Below, piece after piece: positions 26,753 through 35,847 of a stretch of 56,600 nt of DNA. Within the stretch, counting starts at the first letter, position 1; every line of letters begins with the position of its first letter. The notes beneath the pieces were generated by a model that ran no database searches, was not told the DNA's origin, and saw nothing but the letters and a program-made list of their open reading frames with translations. The DNA comes from Flavobacteriales bacterium UBA1494 (lineage in GTDB: Bacteria > Bacteroidota > Bacteroidia > Flavobacteriales_E > Vicingaceae). The DNA is taken from assembly GCA_905182175.1 (NCBI GenBank), contig CAJJAT010000005.1, forward strand, positions 1 to 56,600, given 5' to 3'. The translations under genes and the position numbers were made by a program.

Positions 26753-28006
26753 TTATTCAGCTCTTAAAGCATCTATTGGTTTAATTTTTATTGCTTTTCT
26801 TGCAGGAATTAGTCCTGAGAAAGCTCCTGCAATAATTAGTATGGTGAGCGCTGTTAGTGCAATTCTTAAATCTATGGTTGGGTTCATAAACATACCACCG
26901 CCACCATCTCCAATAGTTTCGGCTAGTACCTCAGTTAGTATAATTCCGAAGATTAAACCAAAATAACCTGCCACGGAAGTTATCGTGATGGCTTCTAACA
27001 TTATTTGTCCAACAATAGAAGCCGGGGTAGCTCCGATAGCCCTTCTAATTCCAATTTCTTTCGTGCGCTCTTTTACCACAATAAGCATGATGTTAGAAAC
27101 ACCAATAATTCCGGCGATTAGCGTTCCTGTGCCAACTACCCAAATTAACATGGCAATACCTCCAAAGAGGCCATTCAACTTTTTAAATTCTTTTTGTGCG
27201 TTAAAAGAACCAAATGCCCTGTCGTCTTCAGGAGCAACTTTATGTCTTGATTTCAGCACGTTCTTAATTTTTTCTTCAACTACAGTAGCATCAACCTCAG
27301 GGTTTATGGTTGCAGCAATCCAACCTACATTGTTTCCATAGTTAAATGCTTTTTGAAAAGTAGTAAAAGGAATAAAGAGTGTTTCGCTGTCGCTTTCTCC
27401 TCCATTGCCCTTTTTCTTTGACTTCCAAACTCCAACTACTTTAAAAAATACTCCGTTAATTTTTACATTTCCATTGATAGGGTCTTTCTTTCCAAAAAGC
27501 ACATCTCTAACTCTAGTTCCAATCACTACTACCTTTCTTCTGTCTTCAATATCGTAGTGATTCAGAAATCTACCCTGTAATATTTCCATAGGATTAATGT
27601 TCCACACTTGAGGGTAATCTCCCATGACAGTAAAACTTCCTGATTTATTTTTGTGACTCACATTGTTTCCTTCTCCGTATCCTCTCAGTTGATTTCTAGG
27701 GACCAAGTATTCTATTTCACTCACTTCTCTTTCTAGAGCAATAATATCTTCATTTTTCATATTGAAATTTCTCCCTTTCGGAAGGCCAGCATATGAAATC
27801 GATGTTCGCTGAGTCCAAAGAAAAACACTGTTTGTTGCAGAACCACCAAAATTATTTTTTACACCATTTTCTAGCCCTTTCCCAGATCCTAGCATAATGA
27901 TGAGCATAAAAATTCCCCAAAAAACACCAAAAGCGGTTAAGAAGGTTCTTAGCTTGTTCTTTTTGAGAGAACTATATATTTCTTGCCATCTGTCGGAATC
28001 AAACAT
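26753..28006 (-). CDS. MacB-like ABC transporter permease (second of two)
   Basis: A 417-residue permease with an N-terminal span (FLTAFGVFWGIFMLIIMLGSGKGLENGV), a large periplasmic MacB_PCD domain, and a C-terminal FtsX domain with three spans (AMLIWVVGTGTLIAGIIGVSNIMLIVVKERTKEIGIRRAIGATPAS and later segments). The KERTKEIGIRRAIGA coupling helix contacts the ATPase. It is a paralogue of the preceding permease gene (28008-29243); the two overlap in function as a heterodimer. Start ATG 28006 lies 2 bases after the first permease's stop. Confidence 0.9.
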   Translation of the reverse strand: MFDSDRWQEIYSSLKKNKLRTFLTAFGVFWGIFMLIIMLGSGKGLENGVKNNFGGSATNSVFLWTQRTSISYAGLPKGRNFNMKNEDIIALEREVSEIEYLVPRNQLRGYGEGNNVSHKNKSGSFTVMGDYPQVWNINPMEILQGRFLNHYDIEDRRKVVVIGTRVRDVLFGKKDPINGNVKINGVFFKVVGVWKSKKKGNGGESDSETLFIPFTTFQKAFNYGNNVGWIAATINPEVDATVVEEKIKNVLKSRHKVAPEDDRAFGSFNAQKEFKKLNGLFGGIAMLIWVVGTGTLIAGIIGVSNIMLIVVKERTKEIGIRRAIGATPASIVGQIMLEAITITSVAGYFGLIFGIILTEVLAETIGDGGGGMFMNPTIDLRIALTALTILIIAGAFSGLIPARKAIKIKPIDALRAE

Positions 28007-28007
28007 A

Positions 28008-29243
28008 TTATTCGTCTCTTAGTGCTTCAATGGGTCTGATAATCGCCGCTTTTCGCGCTGGAATTATACCTGCTATTGCACCTGCTGTGATTAAAATCAA
28101 AGTAGCTGTTATGGCAATTTGAAAATCTACCTCCGGGTTTTTAAAAAACGGAGTGTCAGGAGGAAGGACGGTGCTTACAAGTTCAATTAATCCAACCCCT
28201 AATACTAATCCAATGTAGCCTGAAACTGAAGTAATCAGAATCGATTCCATTAAAATTAATCCAACAACGCTGCTTGGCGTAGCTCCTAATGCTTTTCGGA
28301 TACCAATCTCTTTTGTTCGTTCTTTTACTACAATCATCATAATGTTACTAATGCCAACAATCCCCGCAATAATTGTCATGATACCAATAATCCAAATAAA
28401 GATATTGATGCCGGTAAACATATCTTGTATTTCTTGAAAACTCTCAATATTATTCCAGAAACGTATGGCTCTTTCATCATTAATATCAAAGTGATGAAGG
28501 TCCGCCATTTTTTCTCTTACCTGTTCCTCTATGACCAAACTTTCTTCGATACTGGATTCTGGGTCAATGTTAAACATGAACATATCAATTTGATTAAGAC
28601 CACTAAAAACCATTTGAGCTGTCGTTATAGGTAGGTATAGTATTTCTTGTTCATTCTCGCCTCCCTCATCTTCAAAAACGCCCACTATCTTAAACGGAAC
28701 GCCATTTATTTCAATGTACTTGTTAATAGGGTCTATACTTTTGAAAAGAGTCTTTTGAACCAAAGAGCCAATGGAAGCGACCTTCCTTTTCTTCTCAATA
28801 TCTGATTGGTTTAGGAAACGACCTTTAACCGTTAATGTCTTTTCAATATATTGATGCTCAGGATGTACAGTTCTTATTTGAAAACTTCCTGATTCGCCAT
28901 TAAAAACAACCTCAGAACTTCCTAAATAATACCTGCCGCTTGTTTCCTGTGCTCCATTTAATCTGTTGTCTACCCAATCAAAATCGTTATCATCAAATTG
29001 AATTCGTTTTCCAGGCTTCATTCCCTTGTAAGGCAAGCTTGTTTGACCACTGAATACCCAAATACTGTTGGTGGCAGTATCTGCAAACTCTTCTTGAGCT
29101 CCGTTTTGAAGTCCTGTTCCTGAACCCAAGAGTACAATAAGCATAAATATTCCCCAAGCAACACTAAAACCAGTTAAAAAAGTTCTCAGTTTATTCTGAG
29201 AAATGGTGAATAGAATTTCTTGCCATTTATCTCTATCAAACAT
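28008..29243 (-). CDS. MacB-like ABC transporter permease (first of two)
   Basis: A 411-residue protein with the same layout: span 1 (FLTGFSVAWGIFMLIVLLGSGTGLQNGA), MacB_PCD periplasmic domain, and FtsX domain carrying IWIIGIMTIIAGIVGISNIMMIVVKERTKEIGIRKALGATPSS. About half the residues match the neighbouring permease, showing an old tandem duplication. It would pair with that protein and the ATPase at 29246 to export a peptide, lipid or drug; the substrate is unknown. It sits 2 bases after the ATPase gene. Confidence 0.9.
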   Translation of the reverse strand: MFDRDKWQEILFTISQNKLRTFLTGFSVAWGIFMLIVLLGSGTGLQNGAQEEFADTATNSIWVFSGQTSLPYKGMKPGKRIQFDDNDFDWVDNRLNGAQETSGRYYLGSSEVVFNGESGSFQIRTVHPEHQYIEKTLTVKGRFLNQSDIEKKRKVASIGSLVQKTLFKSIDPINKYIEINGVPFKIVGVFEDEGGENEQEILYLPITTAQMVFSGLNQIDMFMFNIDPESSIEESLVIEEQVREKMADLHHFDINDERAIRFWNNIESFQEIQDMFTGINIFIWIIGIMTIIAGIVGISNIMMIVVKERTKEIGIRKALGATPSSVVGLILMESILITSVSGYIGLVLGVGLIELVSTVLPPDTPFFKNPEVDFQIAITATLILITAGAIAGIIPARKAAIIRPIEALRDE

Positions 29244-29245
29244 AA

Positions 29246-29962
29246 TTAGTTGTTTTCGCTATGTTCGGTTGTCTCGGCTACTCTGTCCGTTTCTGAAATA
29301 GAATTAACTATTAGTCCATCTTTCAAACGGATCAAACGATCTGTTTTCTCCGCAATGTCGTTCTCGTGAGTTACTATTATTACGGTAATTCCATCGTTAT
29401 TTATTTGTCGAAGCAGCTTCATTACTTCATGCGACGTTTGGGAATCTAGCGCTCCTGTTGGTTCATCGGCTAAAAGCACTTTTGGGTTCGAAATAAGAGC
29501 TCTAGCAATAGCAACTCTTTGTTTTTGACCGCCTGACAATTCATTGGGCATATGGGTTGCCCACTCTTTTAACCCAACTTTTTCTAAGTATTCTAAAGCG
29601 AGTTTATTGCGTTCCACTCGTTTTACTTTTTTATAGTAGAGTGGTAATGCAACGTTTTCCATTGCATTTTTAAATGAGATTAAATTAAATGATTGAAAAA
29701 CGAAGCCTAAAAATTTACTTCGATATTGTGCAGCCTTCGTTTCTGAAAGGTCTTTGATAACTGTATTGTCTAAAATGTACTGTCCACCATCATAATTATC
29801 GAGCATTCCAAGAATATTCAATAAAGTTGATTTTCCTGAACCCGAGGAGCCCATAATAGAAACCATTTCTCCTTCTTTAATCTCCATATTAATACCCTTC
29901 AGTACATGAAGCTTATTATTACCCATGTGGTAATATTTATGAATGTTGGTTAGTTTTATCAT
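29246..29962 (-). CDS. ABC transporter ATP-binding protein (MacB/LolD type)
   Basis: A 238-residue nucleotide-binding subunit: Walker A GSSGSGKST near residue 38, Q-loop FQSFNLISF, signature LSGGQKQRVAIARAL, Walker B VLLADEPTGALD and H-loop VTHEND. The FQSFNL Q-loop and overall length are typical of the MacB/LolD/FtsE branch. It is the first gene of the four-gene export operon, with 2-base spacing to the permeases. The C-terminal tail (residues 225-238) is acidic. Confidence 0.93.
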   Translation of the reverse strand: MIKLTNIHKYYHMGNNKLHVLKGINMEIKEGEMVSIMGSSGSGKSTLLNILGMLDNYDGGQYILDNTVIKDLSETKAAQYRSKFLGFVFQSFNLISFKNAMENVALPLYYKKVKRVERNKLALEYLEKVGLKEWATHMPNELSGGQKQRVAIARALISNPKVLLADEPTGALDSQTSHEVMKLLRQINNDGITVIIVTHENDIAEKTDRLIRLKDGLIVNSISETDRVAETTEHSENN

Positions 29963-30138
29963 TATACAGTCCGAAATTAGACTCTTTCAAGTGACATTGA
30001 AGGGATAATTTATTAACGGTCAATAATCGGGATGAACTATCTATTCGTCGCTAAATGAGTATCAATTGAACAATGTATTCAGAAATCTAATGAATATGTA
30101 CTAGGCTAATTTGGTGTAGAGTAATGTAAATAAAGAGT

Positions 30139-30185
30139 GGTGTAAATTCTTTAACAGAGACCAAATCACAAAAGAATTTTACACC
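30139..30185. repeat. Long inverted repeat (stem-loop) between two minus-strand genes
   Basis: Arms GGTGTAAATTCTTT and AAAGAATTTTACACC pair over 14 of 15 positions around an 18-base loop. It lies 49 bases downstream of the TIGR03643 gene stop and 177 bases upstream of the ABC ATPase start. No T run follows on the minus strand, so an operator or mRNA structure is as likely as a terminator. Confidence 0.6.
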
Positions 30186-30233
30186 TATTTACAATTTAGG
30201 AATGAGTTGTATTAACGACGAATTGGTGAAGAA

Positions 30234-30524
30234 TTATCGTTTTGAAATTTTATTACTAGTAATTTGACGTTGCATGGTGCATTTGAATCTACCGACTTCG
30301 TCAGTGCGCAAGAAAGCATGTTTTGTCTTTCGACCTTGAACCCTTGTTCTCCACATTTTCCAGCTTTTTAGTTTCATCTGATTCTTCATCAGTTGGATAA
30401 CTTCCTTTTCTGAAACTCCAAATTGGAATTTTATAGCTTCAAAAGGTGTACGGTCTTCCCAGGCCATCTCAACTATGCGGTCAATGGCTCTTTCGTCTAA
30501 ATTGTGTTTCTCTATTACGTCCAT
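30234..30524 (-). CDS. TIGR03643/DUF2805 family protein
   Basis: A 96-residue protein with the family hallmark ERAIDRIVEMAWEDRTPFEAIKFQFGVSEKEVIQLMK, a helix-turn-helix-like region, followed by LKSWKMWRTRVQGRKTKH and a basic tail. Members are widespread in Bacteroidota and cyanobacteria; function is unknown, with RNA or DNA binding suggested by the HTH-like fold and high pI. It lies 33 bases downstream of the EEP-family gene on the same strand. Confidence 0.88.
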   Translation of the reverse strand: MDVIEKHNLDERAIDRIVEMAWEDRTPFEAIKFQFGVSEKEVIQLMKNQMKLKSWKMWRTRVQGRKTKHAFLRTDEVGRFKCTMQRQITSNKISKR

Positions 30525-30557
30525 ATTCTTTGAACAATCTTAATTAACAATGGTTTT

Positions 30558-31661
30558 TTACCATGCTAAACTCACGCTTACCGGTCGATGATCTGAGAGT
30601 TCTTCTGGGTGAGTCTGGTAATTGTAACTTGTAAAACTTGTGTCTGAAAATATATAATCAATCCTAAACGATGGAAACTCTCCTATATAAGTTCTTCCTA
30701 ATCCAGAACCACTTTCAATAAATGTATCTATTAAATCGCCTTTAATCGTTCTGTAGGCATAAGAGGTTGGGCTGTCATTAAAATCACCACAAACTATAAC
30801 TGGGTGAGGGGAACTTATTATGCTCTTTTCTATTAAGTCAGCTTGCGCTGAACGTTTAATAAATCCCCCTTTTACCTTTTCTAACAAGCCAATTGTTTTG
30901 TTAAAAATGTTGGAATAGTCTTGTTCATTAATCGTTTGCATGGTTTTGTAATCTCGCTTTTCTAATTTAATAGAAGCTAAATGATTGTTGTAAACTCGAA
31001 TTACTTTGTCGTCAACTTGAATATCTGAAAAAATAGAAGCATTGTCTCCTGGGTTTTGGAAGGCAACAATTCCTTTGTTTTTAATCGGAAATTTAGAGAA
31101 GGTGATCAGACCCCAGTGGTCAGATTTCCGTAAAGTAGTAGTATAATGAACGTGATAATTCTTAGCGCTCATTATTTTAACTAAGGTATCTAACGTTTTG
31201 AATTCGTATCGTTTCAATTGTTTGTCTTTGTGATAAAATTCTTGCAAACAAAGTATATCGGGATTTTCGTCCTTTAAAAAATCTAAGATTTGGTTTCGAG
31301 TAGTTTTTTCTTTTGTCCACATATATAAGTCAAATACTCTAACATTAAAAGACATTATTTTTAATGAATTGATGGTTTTAATTTCCTGGCCAAAATGAAC
31401 TTGTAGATACTTAGGAATAGTTTTGTACCCTAAGGATAAAATGATTAATGAAATAATAAACCATGGTCTTGCTCGGAAAAGCCAGTAGATCGTGTAAAAA
31501 AAATTCATTAAAAGTAAATAAGGCATAGCTAAACCCAAAAAAGCCATTGGCCAGAACGTTGTAGGGTTTACGAGCGGAGAAGCGTAACCAAGTAGCGTAA
31601 AAAATACAACAGCTAAGTTGAATCCAAATAACAAACGGCTAACAAAACTGTGCTTTCTCAA
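30558..31661 (-). CDS. Membrane-anchored endonuclease/exonuclease/phosphatase family protein
   Basis: A 367-residue protein with three N-terminal membrane spans (about residues 10-85) and a C-terminal EEP domain. Catalytic motifs: MSFNVRVFD, DILCLQEFYHKD (metal-binding Glu), VYNNHLASIK, VIVCGDFNDSPTS (GDFN), and the terminal DYIFSD, LSDHRPVSV (SDH). This layout is very common in Bacteroidota; phosphodiesterase activity toward a lipid or nucleotide is assumed, the substrate is unknown. The active domain is predicted to face the periplasm or cytosol beside the membrane. It is encoded between ribBA and the TIGR03643 gene. Confidence 0.9.
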   Translation of the reverse strand: MRKHSFVSRLLFGFNLAVVFFTLLGYASPLVNPTTFWPMAFLGLAMPYLLLMNFFYTIYWLFRARPWFIISLIILSLGYKTIPKYLQVHFGQEIKTINSLKIMSFNVRVFDLYMWTKEKTTRNQILDFLKDENPDILCLQEFYHKDKQLKRYEFKTLDTLVKIMSAKNYHVHYTTTLRKSDHWGLITFSKFPIKNKGIVAFQNPGDNASIFSDIQVDDKVIRVYNNHLASIKLEKRDYKTMQTINEQDYSNIFNKTIGLLEKVKGGFIKRSAQADLIEKSIISSPHPVIVCGDFNDSPTSYAYRTIKGDLIDTFIESGSGLGRTYIGEFPSFRIDYIFSDTSFTSYNYQTHPEELSDHRPVSVSLAW

Positions 31662-31703
31662 AATAACCGGAAATTATTATTACTTAGATTGCATCTAGCA
31701 AAA

Positions 31704-32912
31704 TTAGTCCTTAAGTTTTAAGGAATGGCCCATTCTATTTTTCTTTGTTTTTAAATAGGTTGCATTATGTTCGTTAGACTCAATTTCTAGAGCGACATTC
31801 TCAACAATCTCTAGTCCATAACCTATTAATCCTGTTCTCTTCTTAGGATTGTTAGTCATTAACTTCATTTTTGATACCCCTAAATCTCTTAGTATCTGAG
31901 CACCAATTCCATAATCGCGATTGTCCATGTTGAAACCTAATTTCAAGTTGGCATCTACTGTATCGTAACCTTCTTCTTGCAGCTTATAGGCTTTCAATTT
32001 ATTCAATAATCCTATTCCACGGCCCTCCTGATTCATGTATACAATTACGCCCTTTCCGGCTGCTTCAATTGCTTTCATTGATTCTTGTAATTGCGTTCCA
32101 CAATCACATCTGCAAGAACCAAAAATGTCACCAGTCATGCATGAGGAGTGAACTCTAACCAACACAGGCTCGTCTTTTTCCCATTCACCTTTGGTTAAAG
32201 CCAGCTGCTCTTCGCCAGTTGTAGTTTGAGTATAATGTACCAAGTTAAAATCACCGTGCTCAGTAGGTAATTTTATTTCTATTTCTCTTATAACTAAGGT
32301 TTCATGCTTAATTCTGTAGGCAATTAGATCTTTTATAGTAACTAATTTTAAATCATGAATTTTAGCAATTTTTATTAAATCTGGTAGACGAGCCATAGTG
32401 CCATCTTCGTTCATGATCTCCACAATAACTCCTGCAGGCTGCATTCCCGCAAGTCTAGCAAAATCTATGGCTGCCTCTGTATGTCCTGCTCTTCTTAATA
32501 CTCCACCTTTTTTTGCCCGTAGTGGGAAAATGTGTCCCGGTTTACCTAACTCTTCGGGTCTTGTTTCTGGGTTTACCAAAGCTAAAACCGTTTTTGAACG
32601 ATCGCTTGCAGAAATACCTGTAGAAGTTCCATACCCTATTAAGTCGATAGAAACGGTAAATGGTGTTTCGTACGCAGCTGTATTTTGGTCTACCATTAAA
32701 TTTAAGCCCAATTCGTCGCAACGCTCCTCAACTAGTGGTGCACAAATTAAACCACGACCATGAGTAGCCATAAAGTTAATTACTTGTGGATTAACTTTTT
32801 CTGCTGCAATTAGAAAGTCACCTTCGTTTTCTCGATCCTCATCGTCAACAACGATAATTATTTCTCCGTTTTTGATGGCCTCAATTGCCTCTTCAATGGT
32901 ATTCAAATCCAT
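31704..32912 (-). CDS. ribBA: Bifunctional 3,4-dihydroxy-2-butanone-4-phosphate synthase / GTP cyclohydrolase II
   Basis: Catalyses both entry steps of riboflavin synthesis. RibB half (residues 1-205): [35 protein letters not shown]. RibA half: [24 protein letters not shown] with zinc-binding Cys residues, [19 protein letters not shown] and [15 protein letters not shown]. The start at 32912 (MDLNTIEEA) is preferred over the longer frame to 32996 because the extension is not family-like and a -7 element lies inside it. About 402 residues, normal for a fused RibBA. No FMN riboswitch is evident upstream. Confidence 0.95.
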   Translation of the reverse strand: MDLNTIEEAIEAIKNGEIIIVVDDEDRENEGDFLIAAEKVNPQVINFMATHGRGLICAPLVEERCDELGLNLMVDQNTAAYETPFTVSIDLIGYGTSTGISASDRSKTVLALVNPETRPEELGKPGHIFPLRAKKGGVLRRAGHTEAAIDFARLAGMQPAGVIVEIMNEDGTMARLPDLIKIAKIHDLKLVTIKDLIAYRIKHETLVIREIEIKLPTEHGDFNLVHYTQTTTGEEQLALTKGEWEKDEPVLVRVHSSCMTGDIFGSCRCDCGTQLQESMKAIEAAGKGVIVYMNQEGRGIGLLNKLKAYKLQEEGYDTVDANLKLGFNMDNRDYGIGAQILRDLGVSKMKLMTNNPKKRTGLIGYGLEIVENVALEIESNEHNATYLKTKKNRMGHSLKLKD

Positions 32913-32928
32913 GTTTGATAGTTTTATA

Positions 32929-32936
32929 CAAAGGTA
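32929..32936 (-). promoter_or_regulatory. -7 element (TACCTTTG) for ribBA
   Basis: The minus strand reads TACCTTTG 16 bases before the ATG at 32912; this supports the shorter start. Confidence 0.5.
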
Positions 32937-33409
32937 AACCGATGAAAGTAGAATTAGTTGTAATTCCAAAATTAAATTTCGACTTCCTGAAGACAAACGG
33001 TATTAATTTCATCATACCTATCTCGCCATGTTTTGTAAGCAGTTTTTAGGTCTTTCTCTCGAGGTCCTATCCAATATTTTAGCTGTAAAATAATAGCGCA
33101 TTAAATCTTTTTAACCGATTTGTTTTTCTTCGTCGCCTTTAAATTAATCCCTTTAAAAACTGGTAAATAAGTAAAATCATCCACCTTTTAAGTTGCAAGA
33201 AGCTAATTATTAGCGCGGTGTCGTTACTCTGAAATTGCGAAATAGATGAATTTCACCCTTTTTTATTCGAATAAACATCGAGTTTAATTGAAAGTAGCGG
33301 GGTTGATTTTTTTGATGATTACTGCTGTAGGTGTGTAGTTTAACTCAAAAAGTAGGTTGCTAAAATTAAATGTTGTACAGGAAATTAAGCGTTTAGCACT
33401 AAACGTAGG
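32937..33409. other. Intergenic region with a possible gene-end remnant
   Basis: About 470 bases without an intact gene. On the minus strand 32972-33100 is open for 43 codons and ends LKYWIGPREKDLKTAY followed by [11 protein letters not shown] and a TAA; it looks protein-like but is unrecognised and may be the C-terminal remnant of a lost gene. The rest is AT-rich. A 7-bp inverted repeat (33390-33405) near the 33410 gene is a weak terminator candidate. Confidence 0.35.
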
Positions 33410-33634
33410 TTATTTGGTAGTTATACTATCCGCTTTTAGTTCATTTTTAATGTTGGATAGTTCTGCACTTACATTTAGCAATTGAGCTTCTGCAGCTTCT
33501 AGTTTAATTTGCATTTGCTCAATCTCTTTTTGAACATCCTTTTGTTCTTCGTGAGATTCTATTTTAGTTTTATCGTCACATGAAATTAGACCTATAAACA
33601 AGAGGGAAACAAATGCTATTTTTAACGATTTCAT
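33410..33634 (-). CDS. Small coiled-coil lipoprotein
   Basis: A 74-residue protein with a lipoprotein signal ending LISC (Cys19). The mature 55 residues are almost entirely a charged heptad-like helix (EEQKDVQKEIEQMQIKLEAA, AQLLNVSAELSNIKNELKAD), resembling a miniature Lpp-type coiled coil. It starts 5 bases after the patatin gene stop and is likely co-transcribed. Function unknown; a structural or tethering role in the periplasm is plausible by analogy only. Confidence 0.7.
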   Translation of the reverse strand: MKSLKIAFVSLLFIGLISCDDKTKIESHEEQKDVQKEIEQMQIKLEAAEAQLLNVSAELSNIKNELKADSITTK

Positions 33635-33639
33635 GTGGC

Positions 33640-35838
33640 TTAGTTTAAAAGTTGTTTCAGTCGTGCTTCTGTTTCTATATTTTCCTTTAAATATACTGAA
33701 TTTACAATTTGTAGCTTTTCCTTTGAATTTAAGTGCCAGCTAAGGGAGATATACTCGTCCTCACTCTTGTTTAGATTGTACTCCAATAATTCTACTTTTC
33801 CTGAATAACTTTCCCGTAAAAAGTACAACAACTCTTCATTGCTATATTTTTGAACGTCAAACCAATTTCCATATAAACTACCAAAAGGACTCAGTAGTTC
33901 GCTAACAATGCTTTGCGACTTATCTTTAGGTTTGTTACGTTTATCTAAGCCGTCTTTAATTTGTAAAATAACAATTCCTGAAGTGTTTTTCTCAAACCAA
34001 TCCTTCAGTTGGTTGATGTAATTTATTGTGGTGTTCATGCCAAAATTATCTTTTAATCCTGCATCAAAAACTTCAACTTTAGGTTCAGTAGGTAGACTTA
34101 CAGAAGGTAAAACATAAGGGAACGAGGCATTCATTCTCAATACCGTGACGTAATTTATTTGGTCGGGATCGTTTAAGGCAAAAAAGCTCTGATAATCAAT
34201 ATTTTCGTTGTTGGTGGTACATAAGAATCGAAGTGGGAAATTTGAGATTAATAATCTCCTACTATCGTCAATAATGGAAGGGGTAACGATTAGGGATGGA
34301 ATTTTTGCTGCTAATTCATCCGATCGATAAGCTGCTAATGTTTTGTTTAAAACAGAGTCCGTATTCTGGTGTAATTGTTTTTCGAAAATATATCCACGGT
34401 CTTTCCAGTGGTTTTCCCCATTCTGTTCAAATCTGTGACTTCGAATCAAGGCATCGTGCACTGCTAGGGTGAAAATTATGGGGTTTAAAATATCTTTCCC
34501 CATATCCATTGCCTTTTCCTTAGTCGGTATGTTTTGACTGTGCAACTCTCTGAAATAGGCCAAGCCAATCATTCCTCCTGATGAACCTGTTCCCATGTTC
34601 ATATGTCGCATTAATTCGCCGTTGGTCTCTTGGTTTAAATGATGCATTGCTAAAAATGACCACATAGCAGCTCTCGATCCACCGCCGCTAGTAGCAATAA
34701 ATACTGCTTTTGGCTTTTCTTTTCCGGTTTGTAGCTTCCAATTTTCAAGACGTTTGATAGTTAATTTTAAATCAGCTTGAACATCTTCTTTAGCGGGAAA
34801 TTGAAAACTTTTTAAATAGTCAACTTCTTCTTTATAACTCATTCCATAGGCCTTACTATCAAAGTACAATGTATCATTTTTTGTCAATTGATTTAATCCA
34901 AATAAAGTCGCCAATATAATCACAAAAGTCCACCCTTTTGTCCAAGATCGAATCGCTGAACTAAGCATTAGTAATATGGTAAACAGTAAAATTACACTTG
35001 CTCCGGCAGGAATAATCAGGATGTAAAATTCGCGAAAAGCTCCTAAGATTAAAAAAGAGCCTACAAGGGTTAGTTGAAATAAGGAAGCGTTGACGTGATT
35101 TTGGCGAAACACCTTGGATAGCATTTTTTTATCATAATGAGCAGAGGGTCTTGTCGCCTTTAAGCGCAGTTTAGCATTTAAGTAACTATCCACTCTCCAT
35201 GTCTTACCTTCGCTATTCTCGAACCATGATTTGTTCTTTTTCTGTAGGATAGAATTTGTAGGTCCATTCTCACTTGCCCCTAGGGCCAACACCTTTGCAA
35301 TATCCTTCCCAAATAGTTTTTCAAAGTCTTTGTTAGTTGCTAAAAAATAGAAGGTAGAACTGATTGTAAAAAGGAGGTAACCTCCTAAAAATCCGAATAA
35401 ACGAAATAGTATTTCACTTTGGCTGAACGTCTCATTATGAGATAGAAATTGATGCGCCAAATATAAATAGCACCCAATAAAAATAGATGGAATAAAGGAG
35501 TTGTTGAGGGAATATTTAAAAAAGGGTTTAGAGAGTGTTGCTAAGAACGGAAACCTAGATCCATCCATTATATAACTCGATAAATTAAAGGCAACTACAA
35601 ATGTCCCAATAGCAAAGCCGACGATAAAGTAACTGGCGAAACTGAGTTCTCCTAAATATTCAGGAGCAAGAAATAAATAGGGGATACCGTATTTTAAACC
35701 CAGCTTCCCAAAAATGGCCATGAAAAGCATCAGCCAAAAAAATAGCAGTTGTTGATTTTTTTTAATGTGGACCAATACCAACTGAATAGGGAAGAAGTAA
35801 ATCAGCTTAACAAGAAAAGAAGAGGGTGATTTACTCAT
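33640..35838 (-). CDS. Membrane-embedded patatin-like phospholipase
   Basis: A 732-residue protein. The N-terminal 330 residues hold several hydrophobic segments (at least six, e.g. LLFFWLMLFMAIFGKLGLKYG, SYFIVGFAIGTFVVAF, VGSFLILGAF), followed by a patatin domain: oxyanion segment ATSGGGSRAAMW, nucleophile in GSSGG (Ser420) and the DAGLKDN motif (Asp592), forming the Ser-Asp dyad. Predicted lipid acyl hydrolase attached to the inner membrane; the substrate is unknown. Such membrane-patatin fusions occur in Bacteroidota. It is upstream of, and coupled to, the coiled-coil lipoprotein; the gap to ftcD is 9 bases. Confidence 0.85.
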   Translation of the reverse strand: MSKSPSSFLVKLIYFFPIQLVLVHIKKNQQLLFFWLMLFMAIFGKLGLKYGIPYLFLAPEYLGELSFASYFIVGFAIGTFVVAFNLSSYIMDGSRFPFLATLSKPFFKYSLNNSFIPSIFIGCYLYLAHQFLSHNETFSQSEILFRLFGFLGGYLLFTISSTFYFLATNKDFEKLFGKDIAKVLALGASENGPTNSILQKKNKSWFENSEGKTWRVDSYLNAKLRLKATRPSAHYDKKMLSKVFRQNHVNASLFQLTLVGSFLILGAFREFYILIIPAGASVILLFTILLMLSSAIRSWTKGWTFVIILATLFGLNQLTKNDTLYFDSKAYGMSYKEEVDYLKSFQFPAKEDVQADLKLTIKRLENWKLQTGKEKPKAVFIATSGGGSRAAMWSFLAMHHLNQETNGELMRHMNMGTGSSGGMIGLAYFRELHSQNIPTKEKAMDMGKDILNPIIFTLAVHDALIRSHRFEQNGENHWKDRGYIFEKQLHQNTDSVLNKTLAAYRSDELAAKIPSLIVTPSIIDDSRRLLISNFPLRFLCTTNNENIDYQSFFALNDPDQINYVTVLRMNASFPYVLPSVSLPTEPKVEVFDAGLKDNFGMNTTINYINQLKDWFEKNTSGIVILQIKDGLDKRNKPKDKSQSIVSELLSPFGSLYGNWFDVQKYSNEELLYFLRESYSGKVELLEYNLNKSEDEYISLSWHLNSKEKLQIVNSVYLKENIETEARLKQLLN

Positions 35839-35847
35839 AAGCGAAAA

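Noticed and set aside
32913-32996. N-terminal extension of ribBA
   Set aside because: Not family-like, and contains the likely ribBA promoter.
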